Shown here in pieces: positions 23,988 to 31,656 of a stretch of 64,000 nucleotides of DNA. The notes below the pieces were generated by a model. The model saw nothing but the letters and a program-made list of their open reading frames with translations. It was not told the origin of the DNA and did not search any database. A program made the position numbers and the translations under genes. This DNA is from Gaiellasilicea sp963806955 (GTDB taxonomy: Bacteria; Actinomycetota; Thermoleophilia; Gaiellales; Gaiellaceae), in contig CAWDZG010000002.1 of assembly GCA_963806955.1 (NCBI GenBank), positions 1,364,001 to 1,428,000 on the forward strand, read 5' to 3'. The stretch's first letter is position 1; every line of letters begins with the position of its first letter.

Positions 23988-24713
23988 TTACGGCTGCTCG
24001 TCCTCCGCGGCCGGCAGCTCCGGGTCGCCCTCTGCGGGCTCGTCGGCGCTGAGCTCCTCGGCATTGACCTCGGCACTGGGCTGCTCGGCACTGGGCTCCT
24101 CGGCGGCGGGCGCCTCGGCCTCGAGCTCGGCTTCCTCGGCCTCGAGCTCGGCCTCGACGACTGCCTCCGCCTCGGCCCGGTGCGCTGCGGCCTCCGCCGC
24201 GACCACTGCCTGCGCCTCGGCCTCGGCGGCCTCCATCGCCGCCAGCTCCTCCTCGGGCGGCAGCTCCCCGCCTTCGGGGACGACGAGCGTCTTCACTTCG
24301 ACGACGACGTCCTCGAACACCTGCACGGGGATCGCGTAGCGCCCGATCCGCCGGATCGAGTCCGTGTCGATCTTCTTCCGGTCGACCCGGATCTTGCGGG
24401 TGCGCCAGAGCTCGTCGGCGATGTCGGTGGTCGTCACCGAGCCGAAGAGCGCGCCGGTCGGCCCCGACTTGACGTCGAACGTCAGCACCGTCTTGCGGAG
24501 CACGTCGGCGATCTCGTTCGCCTGGTCGACCGAGCGGGCCTCGTGGCGGGCGCGCTGGTCGTCGAGCCGCTTCAGCTCGGCGATGCGGCCCGGTGTGGCC
24601 GGCTCCGCCAGCTTGCGCGGGAGCAGGAAGTTGCGGGCGTAGCCGCGGGCGACGTTCACGACCTCGCCGCGGAGCCCGACCTTGTCGACGTCGCTGAGCA
24701 GGATGACGTCCAT
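23988..24713 (-). CDS. rplI: Ribosomal protein bL9 with a long acidic C-terminal tail
   Basis: Residues 1-148 are canonical bL9: MDVILLSDVDKVGLRGEVVN, VARGYARNFLLPRKLAEPAT, GALFGSVTTTDIADELWRT and IGRYAIPVQVFEDVVVEVKT. The remaining 90 residues are nearly all Ala and Glu (AAEAEAQAVVAAEAAAHRAE and similar) and end GDPELPAAEDEQP. Typical bL9 is about 150 residues. The tail is probably disordered or helical. The ATG directly follows the rpsR stop (TAGATG). Confidence 0.95.
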   Translation of the reverse strand: MDVILLSDVDKVGLRGEVVNVARGYARNFLLPRKLAEPATPGRIAELKRLDDQRARHEARSVDQANEIADVLRKTVLTFDVKSGPTGALFGSVTTTDIADELWRTRKIRVDRKKIDTDSIRRIGRYAIPVQVFEDVVVEVKTLVVPEGGELPPEEELAAMEAAEAEAQAVVAAEAAAHRAEAEAVVEAELEAEEAELEAEAPAAEEPSAEQPSAEVNAEELSADEPAEGDPELPAAEDEQP

Positions 24714-24980
24714 CTAGCGGGGCTCCACGTAATTCAGGAGCGCCATCTCGCGCGCCCGCTTGACGGCGACCGCGACCTGCCGCTGGTGACGCCGGCACGC
24801 GCCCGTGATGCGGCGGTTGCGGATCTTCCCCTTCTCCGAGACGTAGCGCCGGAGCTGGTTCAGGTTCTTGTAGTCGACCTCTTCGACCTTGTCCTTGCAG
24901 AAGAGGCAGCTCTTCCGGCGCCCGGGGGCGACCGACGAGCCGGGACGCTTGCGCGTCTGCTGGGTTTTCGGTTGGGCCAT
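24714..24980 (-). CDS. rpsR: Ribosomal protein bS18, zinc-binding form
   Basis: The 88-residue protein shows RRKSCLFCKDKVEEVDYKNL, RRYVSEKGKIRNRRITGACR and HQRQVAVAVKRAREMALLNY. CxxC plus ACRRH gives the zinc-binding (C+) type. ATG 24980 has AGGAGAGAGAC upstream, 11 bases past ssb. Standard rpsF-ssb-rpsR-rplI order. Confidence 0.96.
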   Translation of the reverse strand: MAQPKTQQTRKRPGSSVAPGRRKSCLFCKDKVEEVDYKNLNQLRRYVSEKGKIRNRRITGACRRHQRQVAVAVKRAREMALLNYVEPR

Positions 24981-24991
24981 CTGTCTCTCTC

Positions 24992-25432
24992 CTAGAACGG
25001 AATGTCGTCGTCGGCCGCGGCTGCGGGGAAGTCCGCGGACGCGGGCTGGGAGGCTCCCTGGGGCACGAACTGCTGGCCGCCGCCGCCGCCGGAGTCGCCG
25101 TCGCGGCTGCCGAGGAACTGGACGTTGTCGGCGACGACCTCGACCGACTGGCGCTTCGTCCCGTCCTGGGCGTCCCACTCGCGCCAGGTCAGCTTGCCCT
25201 GGACGCCGACGGGCCGGCCCTTCGCGAGGTACTGGGCGCAGTTCTCGGCCGTGCGGCCCCACACCGTCACGTCGAAGTAGTAGGCGGCGTCCGTCCAGTC
25301 CTCGCCGCGCTTGACGCGGTCGTTGACCGCGATGCGGAGCGTCGTCACGGCCGTCCCCGACGGCGTGTGGCGCAGCTCGGGGTCCTTCGTCAGATTGCCG
25401 ACGAGGACGACGCTGTTGATGTTCTGGGCCAT
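24992..25432 (-). CDS. ssb: Single-stranded DNA-binding protein
   Basis: SSB coats single-stranded DNA in replication and repair. The 146-residue protein has the OB fold (NINSVVLVGNLTKDPELRHT, TLRIAVNDRVKRGEDWTDAA, YYFDVTVWGRTAENCAQYLA), a Gly/Gln-rich linker and the acidic DDDIPF tip that binds partner proteins. ATG overlaps the rpsF stop by one base (TAATG). Confidence 0.96.
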   Translation of the reverse strand: MAQNINSVVLVGNLTKDPELRHTPSGTAVTTLRIAVNDRVKRGEDWTDAAYYFDVTVWGRTAENCAQYLAKGRPVGVQGKLTWREWDAQDGTKRQSVEVVADNVQFLGSRDGDSGGGGGQQFVPQGASQPASADFPAAAADDDIPF

Positions 25433-25803
25433 TACTCCTCCTCTTCCGAGCTGTCGATCGGGTCGGAGGCATCCTCGCGCGCCGGGCCGCCCACCGCTAC
25501 CGGCTGAGTGGAACCTGGCTTGTACCGACGGGTCGCCAGGTGGCGCATGACGTCGTCGTCGATCTTGAGCACGCGCGAGATCTCGTCGAGCGTGTCGCCG
25601 TCGGTGCTGAACGAGAGCAGGTGATAGATGCCGTCGGTCTTCTTGTCGATCTCGTAGGCGAGCTTGCGCCGGCCCCACGCGTCCTGGCCGTCCCACGTGC
25701 CGCCGCCCTTCTCGACGAGGTCACGCGTGCGCTTCACGATCTCCTCCTGCCGCTCCTCGGGCAGGTCGGGGTCCAGCATCAGCAAGATTTCGTAGTCGAT
25801 CAT
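25432..25803 (-). CDS. rpsF: Ribosomal protein bS6
   Basis: The 123-residue protein opens MIDYEILLMLDPDLPEERQE and has WGRRKLAYEIDKKTDGIYHL, the bS6 core, with an acidic end (SDPIDSSEEEE). It pairs with bS18 in the 30S platform. GGAAGGAGA upstream of ATG 25803 is a good ribosome site. First gene of rpsF-ssb-rpsR-rplI. Confidence 0.96.
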   Translation of the reverse strand: MIDYEILLMLDPDLPEERQEEIVKRTRDLVEKGGGTWDGQDAWGRRKLAYEIDKKTDGIYHLLSFSTDGDTLDEISRVLKIDDDVMRHLATRRYKPGSTQPVAVGGPAREDASDPIDSSEEEE

Positions 25804-25924
25804 CGTTCCCGGTCTCCTTCCGTCAGGCTTCCCCTGGTCTTAGACGGCCTCGAGGGCTGGCGGGCGCGGGAACGGCGCACGCGAACACGAGGCGGGAAGC
25901 GGCGAACAGAGTAGCATCGGGCCG

Positions 25925-26221
25925 ATGAGACGGGCATTCGCATGGCTCGCGGGAGCGCTGGGGATCGCGGCGCTGCTGCGACACCGCCGGCGGGAGCAGG
26001 CCGCCCCCGCGCCGGCGGCGGATCCAGCGGCCGAGTTGCGCGAGAAGCTCGAGCAGGCGCGTGCGGCCGACGACCGGGACGAGTTCGACGCCGCCGAGGG
26101 GCAGCCGCTCGACGAGGCCGACCCGCAGGAGCCGAGCACGCTCGAGGAGCGCCGCCGGGCGATCCACGAGAAGGCGCAGCAGGCGCTCGGCGAGATGCAG
26201 CAGCCCGACGCCGACTCCTGA
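25925..26221 (+). CDS. Small membrane-anchored hypothetical protein
   Basis: A 98-residue protein with an N-terminal hydrophobic helix (RAFAWLAGALGIAALL) followed by basic RHRRRE and a charged, Glu/Ala-rich helical tail (ELREKLEQARAADDRDEFDA). The topology suggests a single membrane anchor with the tail in the cytoplasm. Divergent from rpsF. Function unknown. Confidence 0.6.
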   Translation: MRRAFAWLAGALGIAALLRHRRREQAAPAPAADPAAELREKLEQARAADDRDEFDAAEGQPLDEADPQEPSTLEERRRAIHEKAQQALGEMQQPDADS

Positions 26222-26284
26222 CCTTTCCGCGCGGCAGGGCGTTCTGAGCAGGCATCTTCGCGGCCGCGGCATACTTTGAAAGCG

Positions 26285-27034
26285 ATGAGCAAGCTGCCCC
26301 AGGCCGACGAGCTGCCGCACACGGAGGAGGGGTACGACCCCGCCCGCGTCGAGGAGGCGTTCGCGACCTTCGCCGAGCGTGTGCGCGAGCTCGAGTCCGT
26401 AGCCGGCGAGCTGCGGACGGAGCTGCGTTCGCTCCGAGCCGAGCGCTCCGCCCCGTCCAGGTTCGGCGACGAGAGCTGGCCGGTGGAGGACCGCGTCGGT
26501 GCGGCTTCGCCCGACTGGGTGGCGTCCGTGCCGCCGCCGCTCGCCCGCGGCGTGGCCGTGCCGCGCCTGGCGCTCGAGGGTGCCTTCCTGCTCCTCGTCG
26601 CCCTGTTCGCCGGCCTCGCCGACCTCTCGGCTGCCTGGATCGTCGTGGTCATGGCCACGGCCTGGATCCTCGTCGCTCTCGCCGAGTGGGCTGCCGCCGC
26701 CAAGCGCGCGCGCTGGCGCCTGGACGAGATCCCCCCGTCCGCCGCGACCGGGCAGGCGACCGAGGCAACCGGCCCGTGGGACATGCCCGTGGTGGGGGCG
26801 ACGGCCGTCGTGGCAGGAGCCGATCCCGAGTCGAAGACGATCATCGCGAAGCTGCCCGTCGAGCGCGCCGAGCCAGAGCGGGCCGAGCAGGCGGAGCAGG
26901 CGGACAGCGCCGAGGTCGAGGCGGAGCCGCAGAAGCGGCGCGGCGTGTGGGCCCGCCTGCGCGGGCGCCCTGCCGCCGAAGGGCCCACGCAGGACGCCTC
27001 GCAGGACGCCTCGCAGGATCCCTGGGAGACCTAG
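26285..27034 (+). CDS. Coiled-coil and two-helix membrane protein, unknown
   Basis: A 249-residue protein: N-terminal coiled coil (VEEAFATFAERVRELESVAG, ELRTELRSLRAE), a proline-rich linker, two adjacent membrane helices (AFLLLVALFAGLADLSAAW and IVVVMATAWILVALAEWAA), then a long acidic/basic tail ending in a repeat DASQDASQD. ATG 26285 is preferred over TTG 26276. It overlaps the convergent amidase gene by four bases. No function can be named. Confidence 0.6.
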   Translation: MSKLPQADELPHTEEGYDPARVEEAFATFAERVRELESVAGELRTELRSLRAERSAPSRFGDESWPVEDRVGAASPDWVASVPPPLARGVAVPRLALEGAFLLLVALFAGLADLSAAWIVVVMATAWILVALAEWAAAAKRARWRLDEIPPSAATGQATEATGPWDMPVVGATAVVAGADPESKTIIAKLPVERAEPERAEQAEQADSAEVEAEPQKRRGVWARLRGRPAAEGPTQDASQDASQDPWET

Positions 27035-27669
27035 GCGCGGACGAAGCGCTGCGCCGCGCGCGCGATCGCGCCCGCGGCGCGCTGCTGGTAGCCGGCCGAG
27101 CGCAACAGCGCCGCCTCGCGCCGATTCGAGAGGAAGCCGGTCTCGACGAGGACGACCGGGACGTCGGCCCAGTTGAAGCCGGTGATGTCCCGCCGCTCGA
27201 CGAGCCCGCGGTCGCGGGCGCCGGTCGCGCGAACGAGCTCCTGCTGCACGAGCCGGCCGGCGCGGCGGCTCGGCGCGTAGACATCGTCCGTCCAGCCGCG
27301 CCGGAGCGCCGGCACGAGCGTCGAGATGCCGGTGGTGCGCCGATCGGTCGAGCCGTCGGCGTGGATCCGGATCATCAGTGCAGCGCGACGGTTGTTGCAG
27401 AAGCGCGCGCGCTCGCGGTTGCCGCCGCGGTAGTCGCCGCCGTCGCGGGTCATCGCCACCCGGTAGCCCTGCGCGCGCAGCAGGGTGCGCGTGCGGCGGG
27501 CGATCGCGAGCGCGACCGGGGCCTCTCCGGCGGCGCCGCCTGGATCCTTGATCTTCAGCTCGCGGGAGCCCGGCCCGATCGGCTCGAACTGGCGGCCGAC
27601 CGCCGGTGCCGTGCCGTGCCCAGGGTCGAGGCAGACGAGCGCGGCGCCGGCTGCGATCTCGGCGAGCAC
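27031..27669 (-). CDS. N-acetylmuramoyl-L-alanine amidase (Amidase_3)
   Basis: The 212-residue protein has the zinc amidase pattern: LVCLDPGHGTAPAV with the first His, then MTRDGGDYRGGNRERARFCN, ALMIRIHADGSTDRRTTGIS with the second His, and VPVVLVETGFLSNRREAALL with the catalytic Glu. It cleaves the MurNAc-L-Ala bond in peptidoglycan. No clear signal peptide is present (AEIAAGAALVCLDPG begins almost at once), so export is uncertain. GTG 27669 overlaps the aldo/keto reductase stop by one base. Confidence 0.85.
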   Translation of the reverse strand: MLAEIAAGAALVCLDPGHGTAPAVGRQFEPIGPGSRELKIKDPGGAAGEAPVALAIARRTRTLLRAQGYRVAMTRDGGDYRGGNRERARFCNNRRAALMIRIHADGSTDRRTTGISTLVPALRRGWTDDVYAPSRRAGRLVQQELVRATGARDRGLVERRDITGFNWADVPVVLVETGFLSNRREAALLRSAGYQQRAAGAIARAAQRFVRA

Positions 27670-28583
27670 TAGAGCACCGCGCGGATCGAAGCCACGTCGT
27701 CCGCGGACGCCTCCCACGCGCCGGCGGCGGCGTTCGCGCGCACCTGCTCCGGCTTGGTGGCGCCGGCGATCACCGACGTGACGCCCGGGACGGCCGCGAG
27801 CCCGCCGACGGCGAGGTCGAGCAGGGACACGCCGAGCTCCGCGGCCAGTGTCTCGAGCCGCTCGACGCGGTCGAAGTGCTCGTCGTCGATCTCGCGCCCG
27901 TACTGGCGCGTTCCGGCCGGGGCCGGCACGCCCCGGTCGTACTTGCCCGTCAGCAGGCCGCTCGCGAGCGGGAAGTAGGGGATGAAGCCGACGCCGAGGC
28001 GCTCGCACGCCGGCAGGAGCTCCTGCTCGGCGTCGCGCTTCAGCCACGAGTACTCGCTCTGCTCGGAGACGAACGGCGTCAGACCGCGCTCGCTCGCGAT
28101 CCGGTGCGCATCCTCGACCATCGCCGGGGTGAAGTTCGAGGAGCCGATCGCGCGCACCGTGCCCTCCTGCACCAGCTCGTGCAGCGCCTCGAGCGTCTCT
28201 TCGATCGGGGTGACGCCGTCGGGGCGGTGGTACTGGTAGAGGTCGATCCGGTCGGTCTGCAGGCGGCGTAGCGACGCCTCGACCGCCTTCCGGATGTACG
28301 GCCGCGCGCCACGCGCGGTCTCGCCGTCGCCGAGGTCGTGGCCGAACTTCGTCGCGAGCACGACTCGGTCGCGGCGTCCCTGGAGCGCCCGCCCGATGAT
28401 CTCCTCGCTGCCGCCGTAGTTGCCGTAGACGTCGGCGGTGTCGAAGAAGGTGACGCCGGCGTCGAGCGCCGCGTCGATCACGGCTCGCGACGCCTCCTCG
28501 TCGATCCGGCCGCCGAAGTTGTTGCAGCCGAGCCCGACGACGGTGACTTCGAGGTCCGAGCTGCCGAGGCGCCGCGTTCGCAT
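27669..28583 (-). CDS. Aldo/keto reductase
   Basis: The 304-residue TIM-barrel NADPH enzyme has the tetrad in order: Asp and Tyr in VTFFDTADVYGNYGGSEEII, Lys in VVLATKFGHDLG, His in DLYQYHRPDGVTPI. The cofactor end IAGATKPEQVRANAAA is typical. Reduces carbonyls of unknown identity. It lies upstream of and translationally coupled to the amidase, probably without functional link. Confidence 0.85.
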   Translation of the reverse strand: MRTRRLGSSDLEVTVVGLGCNNFGGRIDEEASRAVIDAALDAGVTFFDTADVYGNYGGSEEIIGRALQGRRDRVVLATKFGHDLGDGETARGARPYIRKAVEASLRRLQTDRIDLYQYHRPDGVTPIEETLEALHELVQEGTVRAIGSSNFTPAMVEDAHRIASERGLTPFVSEQSEYSWLKRDAEQELLPACERLGVGFIPYFPLASGLLTGKYDRGVPAPAGTRQYGREIDDEHFDRVERLETLAAELGVSLLDLAVGGLAAVPGVTSVIAGATKPEQVRANAAAGAWEASADDVASIRAVL

Positions 28584-28613
28584 CAGCGCAGCCTAGTCAG
28601 TACCTTCCCGGCG

Positions 28614-29180
28614 ATGGCGAGCGGAGGTGGGAAGAAGTCGCTGCAGCAGGTGCTGCGCGAGCGACGCGAGGCGGCGCCGCTGCTGAAGCCCGTCGAGCTG
28701 TCCCAGCGCGAGGCCGCACGCCGCCGCGAGGAGGTCGAGGCTGCGGCCGTGGAGGCGCTCGGGCGCTGGCGCGAGGGACGCTCGCCGGACGGGCGGGGCA
28801 AGCTCTCCGCGCCCGTCTACCGGCGGTTGTTCGAGCTGAGCTCGGCGGCCTACTTCGCGAGCGGGCACTGGTCGCGGCGCGTGCGGGCGCAGCTCGTGCT
28901 CGCCCCGGCCTGCGAGGTGGCCGCGTGCGGCGGCGGAGCCGATCTGGACGCCCACCAGCTCAGCCACGACGCGCTCGGCGCGGAGGAGCCGGGGCGCGAC
29001 CTGATCTCGCTCTGCGCGGGTTGTCTACGGCGCGCGCGCAAGCTCGGCGGCGCGCTCGGCCGCGTGCCCACGCGCGCCGAGGTCGTCGCCCTCGACCCGG
29101 CCGCGCCGCTCTACGACGCCACGGCGATCGCAGCGCTGAAGGCCAAGTACGGCGCTGAGCACCCCTCGACAGAGGGATGA
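28614..29180 (+). CDS. HNH-like zinc-cluster protein, catalytic motif degenerate
   Basis: The 188-residue protein has an N-terminal helical part and a C-terminal cluster CEVAACGGGADLDAHQLSHD, ALGAEEPGRDLISLCAGCLR, which follows the HNH layout (CxxxC, H-x-L-S-H, G-x-E-x3-DL-x2-LC-x2-C). The terminal His of the HNH is replaced by Leu (CAGCLRR), so nuclease activity is doubtful. ATG 28614. It is 66 bases upstream of the small ORF and the selC region. Function unknown. Confidence 0.6.
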   Translation: MASGGGKKSLQQVLRERREAAPLLKPVELSQREAARRREEVEAAAVEALGRWREGRSPDGRGKLSAPVYRRLFELSSAAYFASGHWSRRVRAQLVLAPACEVAACGGGADLDAHQLSHDALGAEEPGRDLISLCAGCLRRARKLGGALGRVPTRAEVVALDPAAPLYDATAIAALKAKYGAEHPSTEG

Positions 29181-29244
29181 CCGAAGGGCGGCTGCTGCCG
29201 ATGGTGCATCCGACTGGTTCCTGCGGCCGAAAGGCGGAACGAGA

Positions 29245-29328
29245 ATGACTGCGGCTGATCTGAAGCGGAAGCTTCGCAACTCCCCGTTTGCCCCTCTGAG
29301 CTGGCGCATCGTCAACGGCGCCGCCTGA
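29245..29328 (+). CDS. Candidate 27-residue small protein
   Basis: An ATG-TGA frame reading MTAADLKRKLRNSPFAPLSW followed by RIVNGAA. It ends five bases before a perfect terminator hairpin and is preceded by a small stem with a GAAA loop (about 29216-29240). There is only a weak ribosome site (GGAACGAGA). The codon use and clean terminator make a real peptide possible; it may equally be leader RNA. No homologue can be named. Confidence 0.35.
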   Translation: MTAADLKRKLRNSPFAPLSWRIVNGAA

Positions 29329-29333
29329 CGAGA

Positions 29334-29359
29334 GCGGCGGCGCCTCGGGGCGCCGCCGC
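29334..29359 (+). terminator. Rho-independent-type hairpin before selC
   Basis: Perfect 11-bp arms GCGGCGGCGCC and GGCGCCGCCGC with loop TCGG, followed by AGTCTCTTCCC. It lies after the small ORF (plus strand) and about 20 bases past the 3' end of minus-strand selC, so it may serve both. Confidence 0.7.
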
Positions 29360-29380
29360 AGTCTCTTCCCACCGGTGTGA

Positions 29381-29473
29381 CGGAGCGGCCCCGGAGTCGA
29401 ACCGAGCAAGCCGTGGGTTGCACGACCGGGCCGATTTTGAAGACCGGCTGGGCCACCGGGCCCATGCCGCTCC
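29381..29473 (-). tRNA. selC: tRNA-Sec (anticodon UCA)
   Basis: Read on the minus strand this 93-base RNA has an 8-bp acceptor stem (GGAGCGGC with GCCGCTCC), a 6-bp D stem (TGGGCC/GGCCCA) with a four-base loop, and an anticodon stem GCCGGT/ATCGGC around CTTCAAA, so the anticodon is UCA at 29440-29438. A long variable arm (GTCGTG/CACGGC) and a T loop TTCGACT follow, with discriminator G. The 8-bp acceptor, 6-bp D stem and UCA are diagnostic of bacterial selenocysteine tRNA. The CCA end is not encoded. It is serylated, converted to Sec-tRNA by SelA, and delivered by SelB, both encoded 4-7 kb away. Confidence 0.93.
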
Positions 29474-29584
29474 GCGCCGGACGGTAGCTGTCCGAAACGC
29501 TCCGTGAGCCGAGGCCGGCTCCGTTTCGAACCAGCTCGTGTGTGACAGAAGCAACAGGTCACGTCACTCTGAGGAGGGGGAACC

Positions 29585-30388
29585 ATGCACCGTAGACCGA
29601 CCATGCTCTGGCTCGCGCTCGCGGGCGCGCTGCTGCTCGCCGCCGTCGCCGGGCTCGCCGAGCGGGGCGACGCCGCTCAGCAGGCCGTTCCGCGCAACGA
29701 CTCGCCGCCGACCATCTCCGGCACGGCCACCGAAGGAAGCACCATGACCGCGACGAACGGGCGCTGGTCCGGGACGCAGCCGATCACGTACTCGTACTCG
29801 TGGCGGCGCTGCGACGCCAACGGCGGCAGCTGCTCCGGCATCAGCGGTGCCAACAAGAACGCCTACACGCTCAAGAAGGTCGACGTCGGCAACACGCTTC
29901 GCGTTCGTGTGACGGCGAAGAACAAGGATGGCTCGACGAACTCGACGTCGGTGCCGACAGCCGTCGTCAAGCCCGCCGCCGCGCCGCCGGCCGCCGGCTG
30001 CACCGGCAACGCTCCGATCCCGGTTGCGAGCGTCTCGCTGCCGGAGCGGCTCGCGATCGACGGCCAGTCGATCAGCCCCGCGATCGTCGGCCGCTCCACG
30101 AGGACGATCACGATGCGCTTCCACGTCTCGTGTCGCGGCAAGGCCGTCCAGGGCGCGCTCGTCTACTCGCCCGCCGTCCCGTTCAACCAGTTCACCGATC
30201 CCGCCGAGGCCACGACGGGTGCGGACGGTTGGGCGACGGTGACGATGTCGCAGCTGAGCGGCTTCCCGGCCGCGCGCAGCCAGCAGCTGCTCGTCGTGTT
30301 CGCACGGGCCCGCAAGCCGGGCGAGAACGTCCTCGGTGGCGTCTCGACGCGGCGGCTCGTCTCGTTCCCGGTCGACCTGCGCCGCTAA
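29585..30388 (+). CDS. Secreted Ig-like repeat protein
   Basis: A 267-residue exported protein. A signal peptide (MLWLALAGALLLAAVAGLAE) precedes one bacterial Ig-like module: PPTISGTATEGSTMTATNGR, then YSWRRCDANGGSCSGISGAN, then VDVGNTLRVRVTAKNKDGST. The C-terminal domain includes ARARKPGENVLGGVSTRRLV, shared with the minus-strand neighbour at 30450. Two Cys in the module may be disulfide-bonded. It probably acts at the cell surface; ligand unknown. It has a GAGGAGGGGG-like ribosome site and ends at a bidirectional terminator. Confidence 0.75.
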   Translation: MHRRPTMLWLALAGALLLAAVAGLAERGDAAQQAVPRNDSPPTISGTATEGSTMTATNGRWSGTQPITYSYSWRRCDANGGSCSGISGANKNAYTLKKVDVGNTLRVRVTAKNKDGSTNSTSVPTAVVKPAAAPPAAGCTGNAPIPVASVSLPERLAIDGQSISPAIVGRSTRTITMRFHVSCRGKAVQGALVYSPAVPFNQFTDPAEATTGADGWATVTMSQLSGFPAARSQQLLVVFARARKPGENVLGGVSTRRLVSFPVDLRR

Positions 30389-30395
30389 GTGGAGC

Positions 30396-30429
30396 GGAGC
30401 GCCCGGAGTCGTGCGATTCCGGGCGCTCC
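30396..30429. terminator. Bidirectional terminator between the two Ig-like genes
   Basis: Perfect 12-bp arms GGAGCGCCCGGA and TCCGGGCGCTCC with a ten-base loop, in the 61-base gap between two convergent paralogues. Confidence 0.7.
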
Positions 30430-30449
30430 TCCTGTCGTCGTCCGTGGTG

Positions 30450-31514
30450 CTAGCCCGGGACGATCCGGATCTGCACCAACCGGCGCGACGACACCCCGGC
30501 GAGCACGTTCTCGCCGGCCTTGCGGGCGCGGAGGAAGAACTGCACCGCCGTGTCGCGGCGGATCGGCAGGCGCACGGTCGGCCGGAAGGTGATCGTGGCG
30601 ATCCCGTTCGAGTCGGTCTGCGTCTCGCCGGAGACGTCGACACGGCCGAAGGGGATCCCCTCGGCGAGCACGAGCGCGCCCTGGACGAGCCGACCGCGGG
30701 TGTCGTTGATCCGGACGCGCAGCGTCACCGTCTCGTTGCGGCTGCGGATCGCGGTGGGTGAGAAGCTGACCGCGGAGATGACGAGCCGGTCAGGCAGCGA
30801 GACCGCCGAGATCGGTACCGCCGGGCCTGCACCGGCACTCGTGCGGACGAAGGCCGTCGGGTTCGACTCCTTCGCCGTGCGACCGAACGGGTTGATCGCC
30901 GTCACCCTGACGCGAAGCGTCCGGCCGACGTCCTCCGAGCGGACGCCGAAGATGCGCGCGGTGGCGCCGGAGATCCCCTTGCAGCCGTTGCCGTTCGCAT
31001 CGCACTGCTGCCACTGATAGGCGTAGCGGTCGGGGACGTTCGTCCACGAGCCGTGGTTCGCCGTCAGCTGCTGACCGACGACCGCGGATCCAGAGATCGT
31101 CGGCTCCGCGGTGACCCGCGGCCGCGCGTTGTCGCCGATCACCGGGCTCGGCTTCGAGTTGGCGGTGCGCGAGCCGTCGGCGTTCGACGCCGTCACGAGC
31201 AGGCGGATCGTCCGGCCTACGTCAGCCTGTACGAGCCGGTATCGGAGCTCCGTAGCGCCGGCGATGGTGGCGCAGCCCGAGCCGTCGCCCGCGCAGCGCT
31301 GCCACTGGTAGGCGTAGGACGTGGGGTTGTTCGACCACGCGCCCTTGTTGGCGCGCAGCGTCGAGCCCTGGCGGAACGGCCCCTCCTCGATCGTCGGCTG
31401 CGAGATCTCGCCCGGCCGGGCGGCGAGGGCGGTCGCGGCGGCAACGAGCGCCACCAGCGCTGCCGCCAGCAGTGCGGAGACGGCCGCCGAGCGGCGTCTG
31501 GTCGTTCGCTTCAT
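30450..31514 (-). CDS. Secreted protein with two Ig-like repeats, paralogue of the neighbour
   Basis: The 354-residue protein has a long signal peptide (AAVSALLAAALVALVAAATA), then two Ig-like modules with the same pattern: YAYQWQRCAGDGSGCATIAG with DVGRTIRLLVTASNADGSRT, and YAYQWQQCDANGNGCKGISG with DVGRTLRVRVTAINPFGRTA. The C-terminal domain ends RARKAGENVLAGVSSRRLVQ, matching the plus-strand gene at 29585. The extra module suggests repeat gain or loss after duplication and inversion. Surface-exposed role likely, function unknown. Confidence 0.75.
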   Translation of the reverse strand: MKRTTRRRSAAVSALLAAALVALVAAATALAARPGEISQPTIEEGPFRQGSTLRANKGAWSNNPTSYAYQWQRCAGDGSGCATIAGATELRYRLVQADVGRTIRLLVTASNADGSRTANSKPSPVIGDNARPRVTAEPTISGSAVVGQQLTANHGSWTNVPDRYAYQWQQCDANGNGCKGISGATARIFGVRSEDVGRTLRVRVTAINPFGRTAKESNPTAFVRTSAGAGPAVPISAVSLPDRLVISAVSFSPTAIRSRNETVTLRVRINDTRGRLVQGALVLAEGIPFGRVDVSGETQTDSNGIATITFRPTVRLPIRRDTAVQFFLRARKAGENVLAGVSSRRLVQIRIVPG

Positions 31515-31656
31515 CGGAATCCCTCCTGGATGGGAGAAGCTGGATGGGAAAGCGCTGTCACGCTCTTTGTGTCAGCTGCCGCCAGCCGGGAAACCGCTCG
31601 GGCAACAGATTTACGAAAGGTTTGCGGCGTCATGACGGACCGTTGAGAATCCCGGT

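Noticed and set aside
23756..23990. Chromosomal origin (oriC)
   Set aside because: DnaA-like boxes are present but no AT-rich unwinding element and no dnaA, dnaN or gyrB nearby.
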